Positions 1 to 11,205 of a stretch of 64,000 nucleotides of DNA are shown one piece after another (position 1 is the first letter of the stretch; each line of letters opens with the position of its first letter). The stretch lies in assembly GCA_009829735.1 (NCBI GenBank), contig CM020619.1, forward strand, positions 4,087,781 through 4,151,780, read 5' to 3'. The notes beneath the pieces were generated by a model. That model was given only the letters and a program-made list of their open reading frames with translations, was not told the origin of the DNA and did not search any database. The DNA comes from Pyropia yezoensis (lineage: Eukaryota > Rhodophyta > Bangiophyceae > Bangiales > Bangiaceae). The translations under genes and the position numbers were made by a program.

Positions 1-754
1 TACGCGGGGATGACCGAGTGGTAGTGTTTTTGAGACCGGGTTGAGTTGAGGAGATGCGACCGGGAGTCCAAACGCGAGCACACGGTGGGGCCAACAGAGG
101 GAATATGGGACGCCACAAACGGGGGCGGTGATGCGGGGGAAGCTGCACGAGGAGGCGTCTGAGTGGACGACAGGTGCGCAGCACTCTGGTAGTAGAGGTC
201 ATGGCACAGCGGCCGCAACGTCAGCGGCTGTCAGCGGAGCAACTACGGGGATGGGGGCGGCGGTCAGGGGGGTGAAGCGCGGCTGGTGCGGTGGTGGGGG
301 TGTGGCGGCTCGAGTTGTCATGCCAGACGGAGGGGTAATAACCGCGTGGGCTGGGCAGTGTCGGGAGCGGGACGCTGCCCGCAGTCTTCAGGCGGATGCT
401 CGCCGCTGCTCGGTGCCCTCCCGGTGAGCCAACAACTCTGTTTTGGGTCCGTCTGGGTTCATGGACCTAGCCTGCCGGGAACCCGTCTTCGTCCAGTCAC
501 CAGCACCCACAAGGCTTACGGTCTCTGGTGGGGGTGGGCGGCGACATGGCGAAGGGGGCGGGGTAGCAACGGGTCGAGACGCTTCTGTTCGTATGAGGCG
601 AAGCATGGCGACCATGTAAGAGTCCACTTGGCAAAAGAAATACCACAAGAAACAGAAAAAGCTCCAGCCACAGGCCAGAAAGAGGGCCTACAAATTCTTG
701 CGGGCCCTGTCCACAATGAAAATCGCAGCGGAAGCTTGAAGCGGTTTAGAAGGC
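1..754. other. intergenic, no gene seen
   Basis: The short open frames here have low-complexity or arbitrary composition and no recognisable domain. This is the 3' side of the minus-strand Cys-rich gene that ends at 755. Confidence 0.5.
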
Positions 755-1147
755 CTAACAGTGCAGCGGCGGGCGATGCACCGGAAAACCGCAGCCACCA
801 GGAATGGAACGGGCGCAGCAATGGAACCGGTAGTTGCACTGATCACGACAGCGCGGACGCGGAATCAACGTGCAACGTTCCTCACACCGTTCACGTCGGT
901 CCTCGCAACAGGGGCAATGCTTGCACTGCGACCAGGTGTCCGCGCCAGCAGGCGCCGCTGTCGGAACAGCGTCGGCCGGCTTGTCCGCCCCTTCCGCCTC
1001 TTCCGGCGTCACCGCGTGTACAGACTTGGCGGGCACCCCCGCCGGCACCGACGCGGCGGGCGTCACCACCGCCGGCGCCACCACCGCCAGCAGCAGCAGC
1101 AGGGTGAGGACGCACTTCATGGTGGGGGTGAAAGGGGCCGGAGCCAT
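755..1147 (-). CDS. small secreted cysteine-rich protein
   Basis: The open frame starts at ATG 1147 or, nine codons later, at ATG 1120; the second start puts a signal peptide right at the N-terminus (MKCVLTLLLLLAVVAPAV). From 1120 the product is 121 aa. A low-complexity Ala/Pro/Glu linker follows the leader. The last 60 residues hold 12 cysteines, including CKHCPCC, an ERCEERC pair and HCC, rich in Arg and ending in Cys, as expected for a disulfide-bonded extracellular peptide. A TATAAAG box lies about 190-220 nt upstream on the same strand. I recognise no family. Small Cys-rich secreted proteins can be matrix components, antimicrobial peptides or protease inhibitors, and the sequence does not decide. 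The leader and the Cys spacing argue against a chance frame. Confidence 0.65.
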   Translation of the reverse strand: MAPAPFTPTMKCVLTLLLLLAVVAPAVVTPAASVPAGVPAKSVHAVTPEEAEGADKPADAVPTAAPAGADTWSQCKHCPCCEDRRERCEERCTLIPRPRCRDQCNYRFHCCARSIPGGCGFPVHRPPLHC

Positions 1148-1337
1148 GGTGATGGGCGGATGGAGATACCGTTCTGGGGAAAGACGAGGGGGTGAAAACC
1201 TGGCGTGGATAGCTCTTGGCAGGGGGCGAGGGGGATGAGGTGGGTGTCGAGAGGCGGGTCTGTGGTTCCGCTTCCCGAGGGGGGCTGGCGTGGCCTGCAC
1301 CATCGCTGCCCGTCCATGAGTGCCCACCCCGGCCACT

Positions 1338-1344
1338 CTTTATA
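1338..1344 (-). promoter_or_regulatory. TATA box, Cys-rich gene
   Basis: TATAAAG on the minus strand, 190-220 nt upstream of the candidate start codons of the Cys-rich secreted protein. The context is GC-rich, so the AT island stands out. The assignment is by position only. Confidence 0.45.
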
Positions 1345-3480
1345 GGTTTCCCTGCCGCCAGGGCAGACCTCTTGTGGGGCTTTGCTGCGGGCTCTTCCCT
1401 TTGACCGCCGAGGCTGCGGCGGGCCCGGTGGCTGCCATTGCCGTCGGCCTGGGCCAAGGTCGGGAGGGCGCCCGTCGAGCACGACCCGGTTGGGGGAATC
1501 CCCACCTGGTGGCGCGCCACAGTGTGGCGGGCGGGCCACGCCCCGAGCCGCGCACTGAGAGTGGGCCTCTCCGGGGCGTACACGGGGAGAGGGTCAGCCT
1601 TGCACGGCATCGGGCGGGGGCCCTCCTTGTTGCACAGGAGCCCCCTACCCAACACTTGAAAAGTGCTACCGCACAGCCAGGGGGCATCTGCTCACGGAAA
1701 AGCGTGCTGCCCGTCGTTGTACACATAGGCATGCTCCACACCTGTGGATAACACTGTGCTGGATCTCGTGCTGAGCATACGAGGGGGTGTGGGTTGTCAC
1801 GTAGTGTGTCCAAGAAGCACTCGCAGCATGCAACAATGAACGGTCGGTACTTTGTGTGATGGTCCCTCTATGGCGACCGGCCCGGCTGTTAACGCGCGCA
1901 GCCATCGTGGCGCGAGGGGCCCTCTCCGCGTGGCGGAGAACACAGCGCTATTTGCCTCGTGCGCTGGCCTACCATGACCTTGAGGGTGACACCTACTCCA
2001 CTGCCGTGTGTCACACACCTCCAATGCTGGACATCATTCCCGGTGTGCTCCCGAGCACCGGCTTCTAGAAAAACCCGGCTGCTGTGCACCAGCCGCAGTC
2101 CACCAACGGTGACCCCCGCGGTGAGGTTCCCCAATGCTTGGCGGCGACACCCGTCATCATACGCGTCTTGGGCGTACACGGGGAAAGGGTCAGCCTCGCA
2201 TGGCGCCGGGCGAGCCCCCCCACGCCCAGAGAGAAGCTCTTCACCCAGCATTCGAAAAGTGCCACCGCACGGCGGCGGGGCCCTTGTGTGCCAGTAGCGC
2301 GCGGGGCGTGGCGCTCCCGCTTCGCTATGCGCTGCCGGGGAACAACAAGGGCAGCGACTGCCAGCACATGGATGCTTGCCCGGTGGAGCTGCACAAAGCT
2401 CTCGCGTGGCGCGAGTCGTCTCTGGCTCGGACTGCTGACAGTATAGCGGGAGCGTGGATGACACGTGCTCCGTCCACGCTGTACGTGTGGACTGGATGCG
2501 CGGCCTGTGCTGGATCTCGCGCAGCGGGTGCACATCGGCAAACCTGGAAAAGTATTGACAGCTCTCTTCCAGTGCAAGCCCACAGACCACGAAAGAGCCA
2601 GACGTGCCGAATTTCGGCCAATCTGAACAGGAACACCAACAAACTGAAGGTGACAAATGATATACCTTGGATGTTGCGCCTCTGACTGCAATTGCTGGGC
2701 CCCAGACCAATGCCAGATGAGATTGGGTATCAGCAGCGGAGCAAACAGAAGTATCAGGGCTTTTCTCGGAAATTCCGACCCCATCGGCACCAGTCGCATG
2801 ATTGTACAACTGATCTGGGAACATAGGGCATGCGATGGAGCAAAAACGAGCGAGATTGTAGGAGAAAACAAGTGTGTTCTGATCAACCAGCGTTCTGTTC
2901 GAGTCCCACTGACGCCGCAGCCAATCAATCCCTGCCTGAGGTCTGAGGGCCGCAGCAGTCTATTGGTGACTGTTTATCTACTTGTATTGCAGAGCCCCGA
3001 ACTTGGCCTCATGGGGACAACAACAAAAACAGACCGATGGCATGCCTCAGATGACGCACCTCTGACCAATGACTGCTCCGCGTTGCTGCGCAAACAGTGC
3101 GATCTGAGATTTTCTCAAGACTTCTGACTGCATGGAAGAGGGAATCGGCCCAGATGCGACCTGTCTCACTGTTCTTGTGTGGATTGGGCCGAGATGGGCG
3201 AAAACCCGGCGAGATCGACCGAGAAAACAACAGCGATCTGACCAACCAGCGCTCGGTACAAAGCCAGCTGAAGCTGCAGCCAATCATGGCCTTGTCACCG
3301 ACTGCGAGCTAGAGCACGCTATTGTTCTGACTTCTGCTGCTTGCACGCGATTGGCTCCTGGTCATGTTGTTACGCTCTTGCTGTTGTCGCCATGAGACAA
3401 AATTCGGGGAACTGCAGTAAGGTTGGCGCAAGCTCTTATTTATGCACTCGCGCTCCGGTTCAGATCGGCCACATGAAATA
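1345..3480. other. gene-poor DNA with degenerate direct duplications
   Basis: No credible gene. Two old direct duplications are visible. A stretch at about 1577-1697 recurs at about 2171-2297, sharing the core gcgtacacgggg, then gggtcagcct, then gaaaagtgc. A second stretch at about 2810-2935 recurs at about 3185-3290, sharing gagaaaacaa, ccaaccagcg-like and gcagccaatca cores. Identity looks like roughly 70-75%, so these are decayed repeats. GC content is lower than in the genes. Confidence 0.4.
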
Positions 3481-3568
3481 GGCACTCAGCAATCAGGGTT
3501 GGCGCCTCGTTATTCAATCAAACCAAATCAACGGTGAATTGGCATTGAATTTAATGAAGGTCGAAAGA

Positions 3569-4311
3569 GGACAGGTTGAATTCAACTCTCAACGTGGCAC
3601 AACGTGGCATAGTTTCTGGCAGAGGTTCATCGCTCAGTAGAGGCGGTATTGCGGGCGCAGCTGGTCCCCAACATGCTAACCTCGCCAAGTGTCCCCCGCT
3701 CTCCTCCAGTGTCCGCTTCAGGCCGTTCAATCGTTCGCTGCTGGTATACTCCTGCCGCTGACCGTTCCGCACACAAGTCGACAGGTTCAGCTTCCCGTCG
3801 TCCCGGCGAAGCCACCCGAGAAGACCATGTGCCGCTTGAGCGTCTCAGCGTCTTCTCCTGTTAGCACCGGCAGACGGCACGCTCGCAGTCAGAGCGCATG
3901 GTCGCATGTTTCCTCACCGGGTCATGGTGACCCAATTAGAAGTCAGAGGTCTAACGACAAGGTGAAGCATCTCACTCAGCTTGTTGCGGAGGAGGGCTCT
4001 GCACCGACAACAGGCAGCTCCCGAGCATACAGAGCCTGACGGGTTTTTCTGTGCCACGGCACCTCGGGCTTTCCGCCAAGCAGTAGGCATAGCACCTTAT
4101 TTTTGGCGCGGTAAGAGGCAGGGCCATCAGCGTACGGGTAGAAGTGCACTGGCAGCCGGGGAGCAGGCGGGCGCTTACCGAAGAGCTCAACGGCATGGCT
4201 CTGGAACCGTCGTCAGGCCTAGGTGTAATTGTATAAACGCGCACTAAATACCAAGCAAGTATAATCAATCACCTTGAATGCGTTGAATTGGAATTGAATT
4301 CAACCTCCCGG
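3569..4311. repeat. possible small element with imperfect terminal inverted repeats
   Basis: aggttgaattcaa followed by tcaacg at about 3571-3595 is mirrored, inverted, at about 4280-4307 (cgttgaattggaattgaattcaacct). The 740-bp interior has no recognised gene. This could be a short non-autonomous transposon or two chance AT-rich palindromes. No target duplication was identified. Confidence 0.3.
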
Positions 4312-4875
4312 ATCACATTGGCATTGAATCTGCCAACCCTGTCAGCAATACCGTCCAGGCATTCTTTGATTTTATTGGGTGCTGTGCCAAAAGGCACGTC
4401 CCTGAGAAATGATCGACCCCGTTGGGCAAGCATCCTGGTTCAGAAACTATGGACCGCGACAATCTCGAGACTTGAAGGCCAATCAGCGCGCAGTATTCCC
4501 GGACGAGTTCGACGCGCTCGACAGTTCAGCCCGTTCCGTGGCCATCTTCTCGACAACAAGCTCCATGCTGCATGCCTCCACCACCGTCGTCAACAGCGCC
4601 ACCGCCGTCACCATGAGCACCACCTTCAGCCTTGCTGGTCTGGGCGTACCGGCCACAGCCAGCTGATCCATCACCCTTCTCTCCTCCCTTGCCGCGATGT
4701 TACCGCGAAGCACGGGTTCTGTCCCCCGCGTCCATCCCCCCCACCGTCGCTTTCCCCCCCCCCCCCCCCCCCCTTCCCCCCCCCCTTCACCCTCAGGTTG
4801 ACAATGGCTTGACCCGCCGCCGCGATTGACCGCCGCCGGTCGCGTTAGGCGGTGCCCCTCGGCGGCGGCGCCGGC
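4312..4875. other. intergenic, ends in poly-C
   Basis: A short minus-strand frame (ATG 4670, about 62 aa) has a hydrophobic stretch, and a plus-strand frame overlaps it. Neither has a family match or a promoter. A C-rich run at about 4756-4785 precedes the next gene. Confidence 0.35.
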
Positions 4876-4876
4876 G

Positions 4877-6059
4877 ATGGCCGCGTCGCGGGCCGGGGCG
4901 GCTGTCGCGACGGTGGCGCTTTGAGAAGCTACCACCTGGGCGTTGCGGGGCGGGCGCGGCAGTGGGGGTGGCGGCGGGCGCGGCGGCGGTCGTACGGGGG
5001 GGGGGGGGGTGCCCCTGGTGGAGGCGGTGGTGGTAGTGGTGGTGGTGGCAGTGGCGGTGGTAGTGGTGAGGGGGGGTGGAGAGGGGGGTGGCGGCAGCGC
5101 CGGGCGTGCGGCCGCGTACGCCGACGCGCTGGCTGTGTTTGACGTCCACGCCAAGGCGGCGGTGGTGGTCGCCCGCGCGGGCGGCGCGGCCGTCCTCGGC
5201 CGCCTCGTCGAGGCGGTCGACGCGGCGGCACCGCCGCGGGGTAGCCCGGGCGGCTGGGGGGATGGTGGCGGGGAGCGCCACGGCGGTGGCGGCGGCGGCG
5301 GCGGTGGCGGCGGCGGGGGGTCGGCTGCCGTGGCGGCGGCGGCGAGCCCGCCCCTTGTGCGCGTTGGCAGCGCGCCGTCGGCGCGGCGGTCGCTGCGCGC
5401 GCTCCGCGCCGACGCCGCGACGGTGCTGCTGGCGGCGGCGGCGGCGTACGAGGCGGACGGCGCTCTGCGGCCGGTGCTGCCGACGCTGCTGCTTGCGGCG
5501 GTGGTGCGGCTGGACCGGGGGGGGGGGTGCCACCGAGGGGAGTGCCGGTGCTCGTGGTGCTGCCGCCGGTGGAGGGGGGGGTGGCGTGGCGGCGGCGCTT
5601 CTTGCGGGCGCCGCGCGGCGGCCGCTGGTCGTGTGGCAGCCGGCGCGGTTTGGGTCCGCCGCCGCCGCACGCGCCGCGCGGCGTGCCGCCGTCGACGCCA
5701 TCCGCGGGCTGGTGGCCGCGGCGGCTGCCGCCGCCGCCACCGCCGCTGCCGCCGCCGCCGCCGCGTCGACCGGCGGCGGCGACAGCGGCGGCGGTGGCGG
5801 CCGCGGCAGCGGCGCCGCGTCAACGGCCGCCGCGGTGGCCGCGGCGGCCGGCGCGTCGGCGCACGACGAGACGGCGGGTCTCGACGGCGGCCCGCTCATG
5901 GAGTGGGACACGACGCGCGCGGTGCACCACGACTCGATGGCGGGCCTCGTGCGCCAGGGGCGGGACGTGGAGCGCGGCGTGCTCACGCGGGCGGTGCGAT
6001 GGCCCCTCGATGACCGGGTGATTGTGCTTGGCCGCAAGACCGTCGTGATTGTTTACTGA
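4877..6059 (+). pseudogene. unrecognised Ala-rich protein gene, frame broken at G-runs
   Basis: Three plus-strand frames carry consecutive protein-like segments. An ATG at 4877 opens 15 codons (MAASRAGAAVATVAL) closed by TGA at 4919-4921. The same frame then runs through a Gly/Val-rich stretch to an Ala-rich helical segment (containing VFDVHAKAAVVVARAGG) up to the G-run at 5518-5527. After that run the sensible reading continues one frame over, through Ala-rich sequence to a natural-looking C-terminus (residues around PLMEWDTTRAVHHDSM, ending KTVVIVY) and stop at 6059. The shift falls exactly on an 11-G run, so it may be a sequencing error rather than a real lesion. No family recognised, and no intron signals resolve the breaks. 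The opposite strand is mainly Pro/Arg shadow sequence. Confidence 0.4.
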
Positions 6060-6061
6060 TG

Positions 6062-6097
6062 GGGGGGGGGGGGGGGGGTGGGGGGGGGGGGGGGTGT
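6062..6097. repeat. poly-G tracts after the Ala-rich gene
   Basis: Near-continuous G (interrupted by single T) just beyond the stop codon at 6059. Typical of the many G/C homopolymers in this window and a likely site of length error. Confidence 0.8.
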
Positions 6098-6916
6098 GGG
6101 GGGTGGGGACTAGAGCTTTAGGGTGCAGGGGGGGTGCTCGTGCCCGGCAGAGGCTGTGCGGTCGTGTGCCGCTACACGTGCCGTGCCGGCCGCCGCGGAC
6201 TGGTGAGGTCGGGGGTAGAGGCAGCAGCTGGGGCAGCAGTAGCAGCCACAGCGGCAACGGCGGCGGCGGCGGCGGCCGGGCGTGCCGGCGAGGGGGCAGC
6301 GCGGCGCCTCAAGTGCGGGGCGCCCGCCTTCCCCCCCCCCCCCCCCTTTCCCCCCCGGCCACGATCATCAAAAGCCGCGGCGGCAGCACGGCGGGGGCCG
6401 CGCCGCGTGACCGCCACGCCCCCCCCCCCCCCATTGCACCGGGGACAAGGAACGAGGGGCGGGAGGGAGGGGGGGGGGGGCGGGGGCGGTGGTGGCGGCC
6501 TCAACGAGGGGTGGAGCCGCAGTCGAGGTGGCGGTGTCACTGGCTGGCGACTGCCAGTGCGTCAGACGGTCCTGGCCGGGGGGGGGGGGGGGGGGGGGAG
6601 AGGGGGGCGTGGCGGCGAGGGGGGGGAGTTTGGAGGAGGGGGGGGAGTGGGGTGGGGTGGGGTGGGGTGGGGGTGGCCGGGAGCGGCGCTGTCGCGGCGG
6701 TGGGGGCCGCCCGCTCCCCCCCCCGCCGCCGTTGCGGCCGCCGACGGGGAGGCCACGTCTGCGCGGCGCCCCACCCACAACAAGCCGCGCTCCCGAGACG
6801 AAAAAGAGTGGGCAAGGGCCAGAGACGTGGGTGGGCGAGGACGAAGGGGGGAGCGGGGGGGGGGGGGGGGGGGGGGGGGGGCCCACTGGGAGGGGGGTGG
6901 GGGGAAAGGGGGGGGG

Positions 6917-6917
<1 letters not shown>

Positions 6918-6952
<35 letters not shown>
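6918..6952. repeat. 35-nt poly-G run
   Basis: Uninterrupted G run in the left arm. The right arm has a C-run of different length at the matching place (about 26089-26108). Confidence 0.9.
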
Positions 6953-6953
<1 letters not shown>

Positions 6954-6999
6954 GGGGTCAAGCTGCGTAGAGGCTGAGGGGGGCTGGCGTCTGCGGCCG

Positions 7000-7539
7000 C
7001 TGGCCGCCACCGCCGCCGTTGCGCCATCCACATTGGGGACGGGGCGCCGTGTGGTCACCCCGCCCGTGGGGGGCGCCGCCCCCCTCGTCCGCCCCGCCCG
7101 CCCAGCCGCCTCCCCAGCCGCCCGGCCGACCGGCCAGCCGGCCGCCCCCATCGTGGGCGACGCCCCCCCCCGAGACGCTGGCGTGACACTGGCCGCGAGT
7201 GTGGGGGGGGGGAGGGGGGAACCCCATGGACGGTGTGCGTCCACCCTCCCCCCGCCACGGATGGGGTACGCCCGTTTCCATGGCCTCCCCAGAGGTGGGT
7301 CGGGGGGCAGGGGGGGGGGGGGGGGTGGTGGTCGGGGTCGGTGGTGGCAACGGCGGCTGTGGGGCCTTGTCGTTGGAAGATGGAGGTGCAAAATGGGGTG
7401 TGGGGGGTGGGGCGGGCGGGGGCGGGGAGGGGGGGGGGGGGGGGTTGGGGAGGAGGGGGAGGGCGCACCACGCACCGGGGGCGCGAGGCGGGGGGGGGGG
7501 GGGGGGGAGCGCGCTCGTGCGCACCGACCTGCCCCCGGT

Positions 7540-7581
<42 letters not shown>

Positions 7582-8180
7582 AGCTGGCTAAGGGGGGGGG
7601 GGGGCTGCCCATGAGGGTGGCGAGCCCGCCGCCCCCTCTGGGCGGGACTGGGGCGAGGGGGTGAGGGGGGGATGACCATGCCTCCCTGGCCGCCGCCCGC
7701 CTCTCCACGCACAACACGGACGCGCGACCGGAAAGATCCGCCCTGCAGTGCCCGATGGGGCGTGCGTGGTGCCGTCGGCGCTGGCAGACGAGCCACGGTC
7801 GGCGGTCGCCCGCTCCCGCCCACCAGGCCGCCGCCCACGCACCGCCCCAGCCCCTCGAGGCTGTCGCCGCCGCCGCCGCCGCCGCCGCCGTCGCCGCCGC
7901 ACTTCAACGTGCTTCTGACAGCGGCGGCGGCGACGGCAGCGCCGCCACCACCCACGGGGCGGTGGGGGGGGAGGTTGCGCCGCCCTCCCAGCCGCCCTTT
8001 CCCCCCCCCCCCTCCCCACAGCGGGCCTCCTTTTTTTGGTGGAGGAGGAGCCGGCCACGCCTTGTGCGCGGCCTCCCCCCCCCTTCCCCCCCTCACCCCG
8101 GCGGGGCGCCGTGCGCCCGCTTGCCACCTCGAGGCCACCGTCGCCGGCGCCCCGGCGCGCCGGCGCCACGCTGCGACGCA

Positions 8181-8217
<37 letters not shown>

Positions 8218-8890
8218 ACCCCTCATGGGACGTGCGTCGGCCGCCCACCTCGGGCCCCCTTCCCCCCCCCCCCCCCCCCCCCCCAGAACCAAGGTGGGCC
8301 AACTTCTTGGCGGAGGTGGGGACGGGGCGCCCGGCCGGCCGCGGCTTGTCCGCGGCCACCCCCCCCGCCCCTTGCCCACCTTCCTACAGTAGGTGTGTAC
8401 CCTCCGTGCGCGCCCCCCCCGACCACGACCGCCGCGACGCGACGCGCGGCGCGACGCTACCAGTGGCAAACGACGACGGCGCCCGCGGGCGACCACGAGC
8501 AGACAAGAGCACCCGCGGGTAAATACCAGCCGGTGTGTCGTGGCATCCGGGACCGTCCTTGGGTTGGATTATCTTGGTACAGCAGTGGGATGGGGGGGGG
8601 GGAAGCGGGGGGGGTTTGTCCTGCACGCGATTATTATTCTCTCTTTAAAATCCAGGTTGAGCACCGCCGACGCCTACAAGTGTCCCGTAGGGCAGCACCT
8701 GCCACTCCGCCGCGCGTAATGGCGGCAGTGAGCACCGACGTCAACGGAGGGGCGGCCGGCGCGGCCGCATGGGGCGGGGGGGGGGAACCACCAGTCCACT
8801 GTCCTACATACCTAAAATGTACGCTCTTTCTTGTGCAAGGGAGGGAGGGAGGGAGGGAGAGGTGGCCGTGGCAGCATCCTCGCGACGCGG
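7000..8890. other. low-complexity GC-rich arm interior, no supported gene
   Basis: Long open frames exist on both strands here and in the matching right-arm section (about 24255-26060). All are Pro-, Gly-, Arg- or Ala-runs generated by poly-G/C and (GCC)n repeats, and no frame stays protein-like for long. A short AT-richer island at about 8560-8660 also holds no gene. A real gene broken by homopolymer indels cannot be excluded. Confidence 0.5.
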
Positions 8891-8897
8891 CCCGTTG

Positions 8898-10373
8898 TTA
8901 TGCACGAGAGCCTGTCGGGGGAAGAGGGGGAAAGACGTCGGCAAGGGGTGGGCAGCAGCAGCAGTGGAGGGGCGGAGGGGGAGGGGGGGGAGGGGCACGC
9001 CGCGACCCCCGCCCCCCCACGAAGTGGATCTGCTCTGCACGCAACCGCCGCCGCCGTCGCCGGCCGCCGCGTCTAGGGGGCCCGCGTGAACCGGCCGTTC
9101 GCCGCTTGGTCACCCCCCGCCGCGCCACGGGGAGGGGCACGCCGGCCAGCGACGGCGCCGGCGGCGGCGCCGCCACCGGCGCCGCTGCCCCCGGCGGCGC
9201 CGCCGTTGGTGGCGACGGCAGCGGCGGCGGCACCGCCCCCGTGGCCGCCCACCACCCACGCGCGACCGAGGCGGCGGCGGTCGGCGCGGGGGCGGCCGCC
9301 GCGGCGGCGGCGGCTGCTGCCACGGTGGCGGACGCGGCGGCGCGCTGCCGGGAGCGCCCTGCAAACATCAGTGCCGAGGCGGTCAGCGCCACCGCCCGGC
9401 GGATGGTGCTCGTGGGGAGACGGGACGGAAACCACTCGGGTGGCGACACCCCCTCCGCCGAGCCTCTGGCGGTGGCAGGGGGGGCATACGGCGGGAGCGG
9501 CAGGCGGGTGGCCACCCGGTCGACCGTGCCGGCTTTCACAGCGTCAGCGACCGAGGCAGTGGCCACCGCGTCTGCGCGTGTGGGCACCGTGGGGGTGGCG
9601 GCGGCGGCGGCGGCCGGGGGATTTGCTTCCAAGCTCTGGCGGGTGGCCACCGCACCGACCGCGTCGGCATTGGTCGGTGGCGGCGACGGCGCCACCCGCG
9701 GCGGGCTGGCCCGATGGGGGAGGGCCGTCGTCGAGACCGCCGTCGGCGGCGTGTCAGGCACCAGCGACAAGGCGAACGACCCGGCGTCCTTGGCGGCCAC
9801 ACCCCCCTCGGCAGGGAGCTCCCACAGCCCCCCCCCCCCCAGCATCCCGCCGTCCGCGCTCGTCACGGCCGACGTGCCCGACAGGCCGAGGAGGTCCCCC
9901 CGCGGGTCGGCGGTCCGGTCCGAATCGGTGGCCTCCCACGACCCCAGCGCGGGGGCCCACAGGTCCTCTATGGCCGCCACGACGGCCGCGTCGTCGACCG
10001 TGGCCGCCGCGGCGGCTGCTACAGACAGGGACGGTACGACCTGCTTGTCCCCGACGACCGGCGGGGCCCCCCAGTGGGGCTCCTCTGCCGCAGTCGCGAC
10101 GGCGCCGGCCAGGACGCCCGCCCCGTCGGTGGGCGGCCACGACGGCACCGCGCGGTCGGCGTCGGGGGCCTTGTAGAAGGCGTCCCCCGCGATCGCGTCG
10201 CGCTCGTGGGCGTCGACGGGCTCGGCCGCGGACCACAGGGTGGGGGCGGCGTCGTCGGCCGGGGGGAGCTCCTTCCAGCCCGTCGAGCCCACCGCGCCGT
10301 CGCCAAACAGGTCCCACGGGAGGAGGACCGACAGGTCGCCAGACGAGTCGGCGTGGGGTGGCCAGAGAGACAT
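8898..10373 (-). pseudogene. left-arm copy of acidic/Ala-rich unknown protein, C-terminus frameshifted
   Basis: Same gene as the plus-strand copy at 22678-23985. Translation begins MSLWPPHADSSGD and stays collinear for about 420 residues with a few substitutions. Between 9099 and 9100 this copy lacks seven bases present in the right arm. The shift replaces the short end KRRCANGRFTRAP-stop with an Arg/Pro/Cys-rich extension that runs to a chance stop at 8898. The frame is still long, so it may be transcribed, but its end is not native. I infer the right copy is ancestral because its C-terminus is compact and stops inside the conserved arm sequence. Confidence 0.6.
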
Positions 10374-10961
10374 GGTGCCGCGGCGGGAAGGGGAGGGAGC
10401 ACCACCCGGGGGCGCGGGGGTGTCTTTGGTCGGTGGACGGGGAGATGGAAAGGAGATGTTATGCAGCCGACCCTGGAGACAAGAGAGGTCTCGTCATACG
10501 TGAGGGGAGCGTCGCTCAAGCCCGGGAAAAGTGCCGGGGGAGGATGACGAGGCGGTCGCGGTGATGTGGCTGAACCGCCGCATACATATCCGGATACCGG
10601 GGCTGACGCCCTCAACTGGCAAGACAGCACGTGCGGGCGCTGTGCGTGCACGTGCGGGTGGGAGCCCTCCTGGGTGGTCTGAAGGGCAGGTCGCCTCTCC
10701 GCCTTCAAAGGGCCCTAAACGCACATGACTGGCGTCATCGGGGGAGCACTCGGATCGGGGGCGTGTGATTGGACAGTCCAGCCGTTACGCATCACCAACG
10801 GGCGTCGAGGGTCGGCACGTGAGTGGTCAAAAACCACCAGCGGGTGTGTGGCTGTGAAGCAGGGAGGACGGGGCGCCGACGGCCTCATAAAAATCCGTGA
10901 GGCGGAGTCGAAGCGGCGCGGATTGCACTCGCTGCGCCTGCGTGCATGTCATAGAAAGAAT

Positions 10962-11205
10962 TATGAGGTGAGGAGGGCACCTCTCTTGTACAGTACATAC
11001 ATCTAGCTGGTTGCAGAAGAATGAGACGGTCCTCATTTTTTTGAAACCGGCCGTATTTGATTCCACGATGAAAGTTATCTGACGGGCCGATGGGGAACAC
11101 CCACAGACAAGTTTCGTGACTTGCATGGCCGGCCGCCCTTGAAGCAGTGTCTGTGTCGCCCCTTGTTCACGCCTAGTTAAGGTGTGCAGCCTGGGTTTCT
11201 TTACA
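10962..11205 (+). repeat. left terminal inverted repeat of a 1.4 kb element
   Basis: Starts tatgaggtgaggagggcacc and runs about 190 bp in near-perfect inverted match to 12174-12364. After an indel the match resumes around cacgcctagttaa and gcagcctgggttt. It lies immediately next to the inner end of the left arm. Confidence 0.85.

Larger units (their letters stand above)
6199..10961 (+). repeat. left arm of large inverted repeat (about 4.76 kb)
   Basis: The reverse complement of this segment recurs at 22090-26839. The inner boundary is sharp: gcatgtcatagaaagaat is shared, then the arms diverge at 10962 versus 22089. The outer boundary is near 6199 and 26839. Differences are scattered substitutions, homopolymer length changes and one 7-bp indel, so by eye identity is about 98-99%. 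The arm contains one gene (reverse strand, 10373 downwards) and a long GC-rich low-complexity section with G-runs up to 35 nt. Confidence 0.93.

Noticed and set aside
2885-2915. ttcgagtccc resembling a tRNA T-arm
   Set aside because: No matching acceptor or anticodon stems could be formed around it.
4483-6037. Long minus-strand open frames opposite the Ala-rich gene
   Set aside because: Translation is Arg/Pro/Ala runs mirroring (GCC)n and G-runs on the other strand; no domain and poorer amino-acid mixing than the plus strand.
6049-8540. Very long plus and minus frames in the inverted-repeat arms
   Set aside because: They exist in overlapping frames on both strands, consist of poly-Gly, poly-Pro or Arg, and change with homopolymer length between arms.
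7672-10176. 834-codon plus-strand frame opposite the arm gene
   Set aside because: Its second half is the antisense shadow of the acidic/Ala-rich gene; the first half is low complexity.
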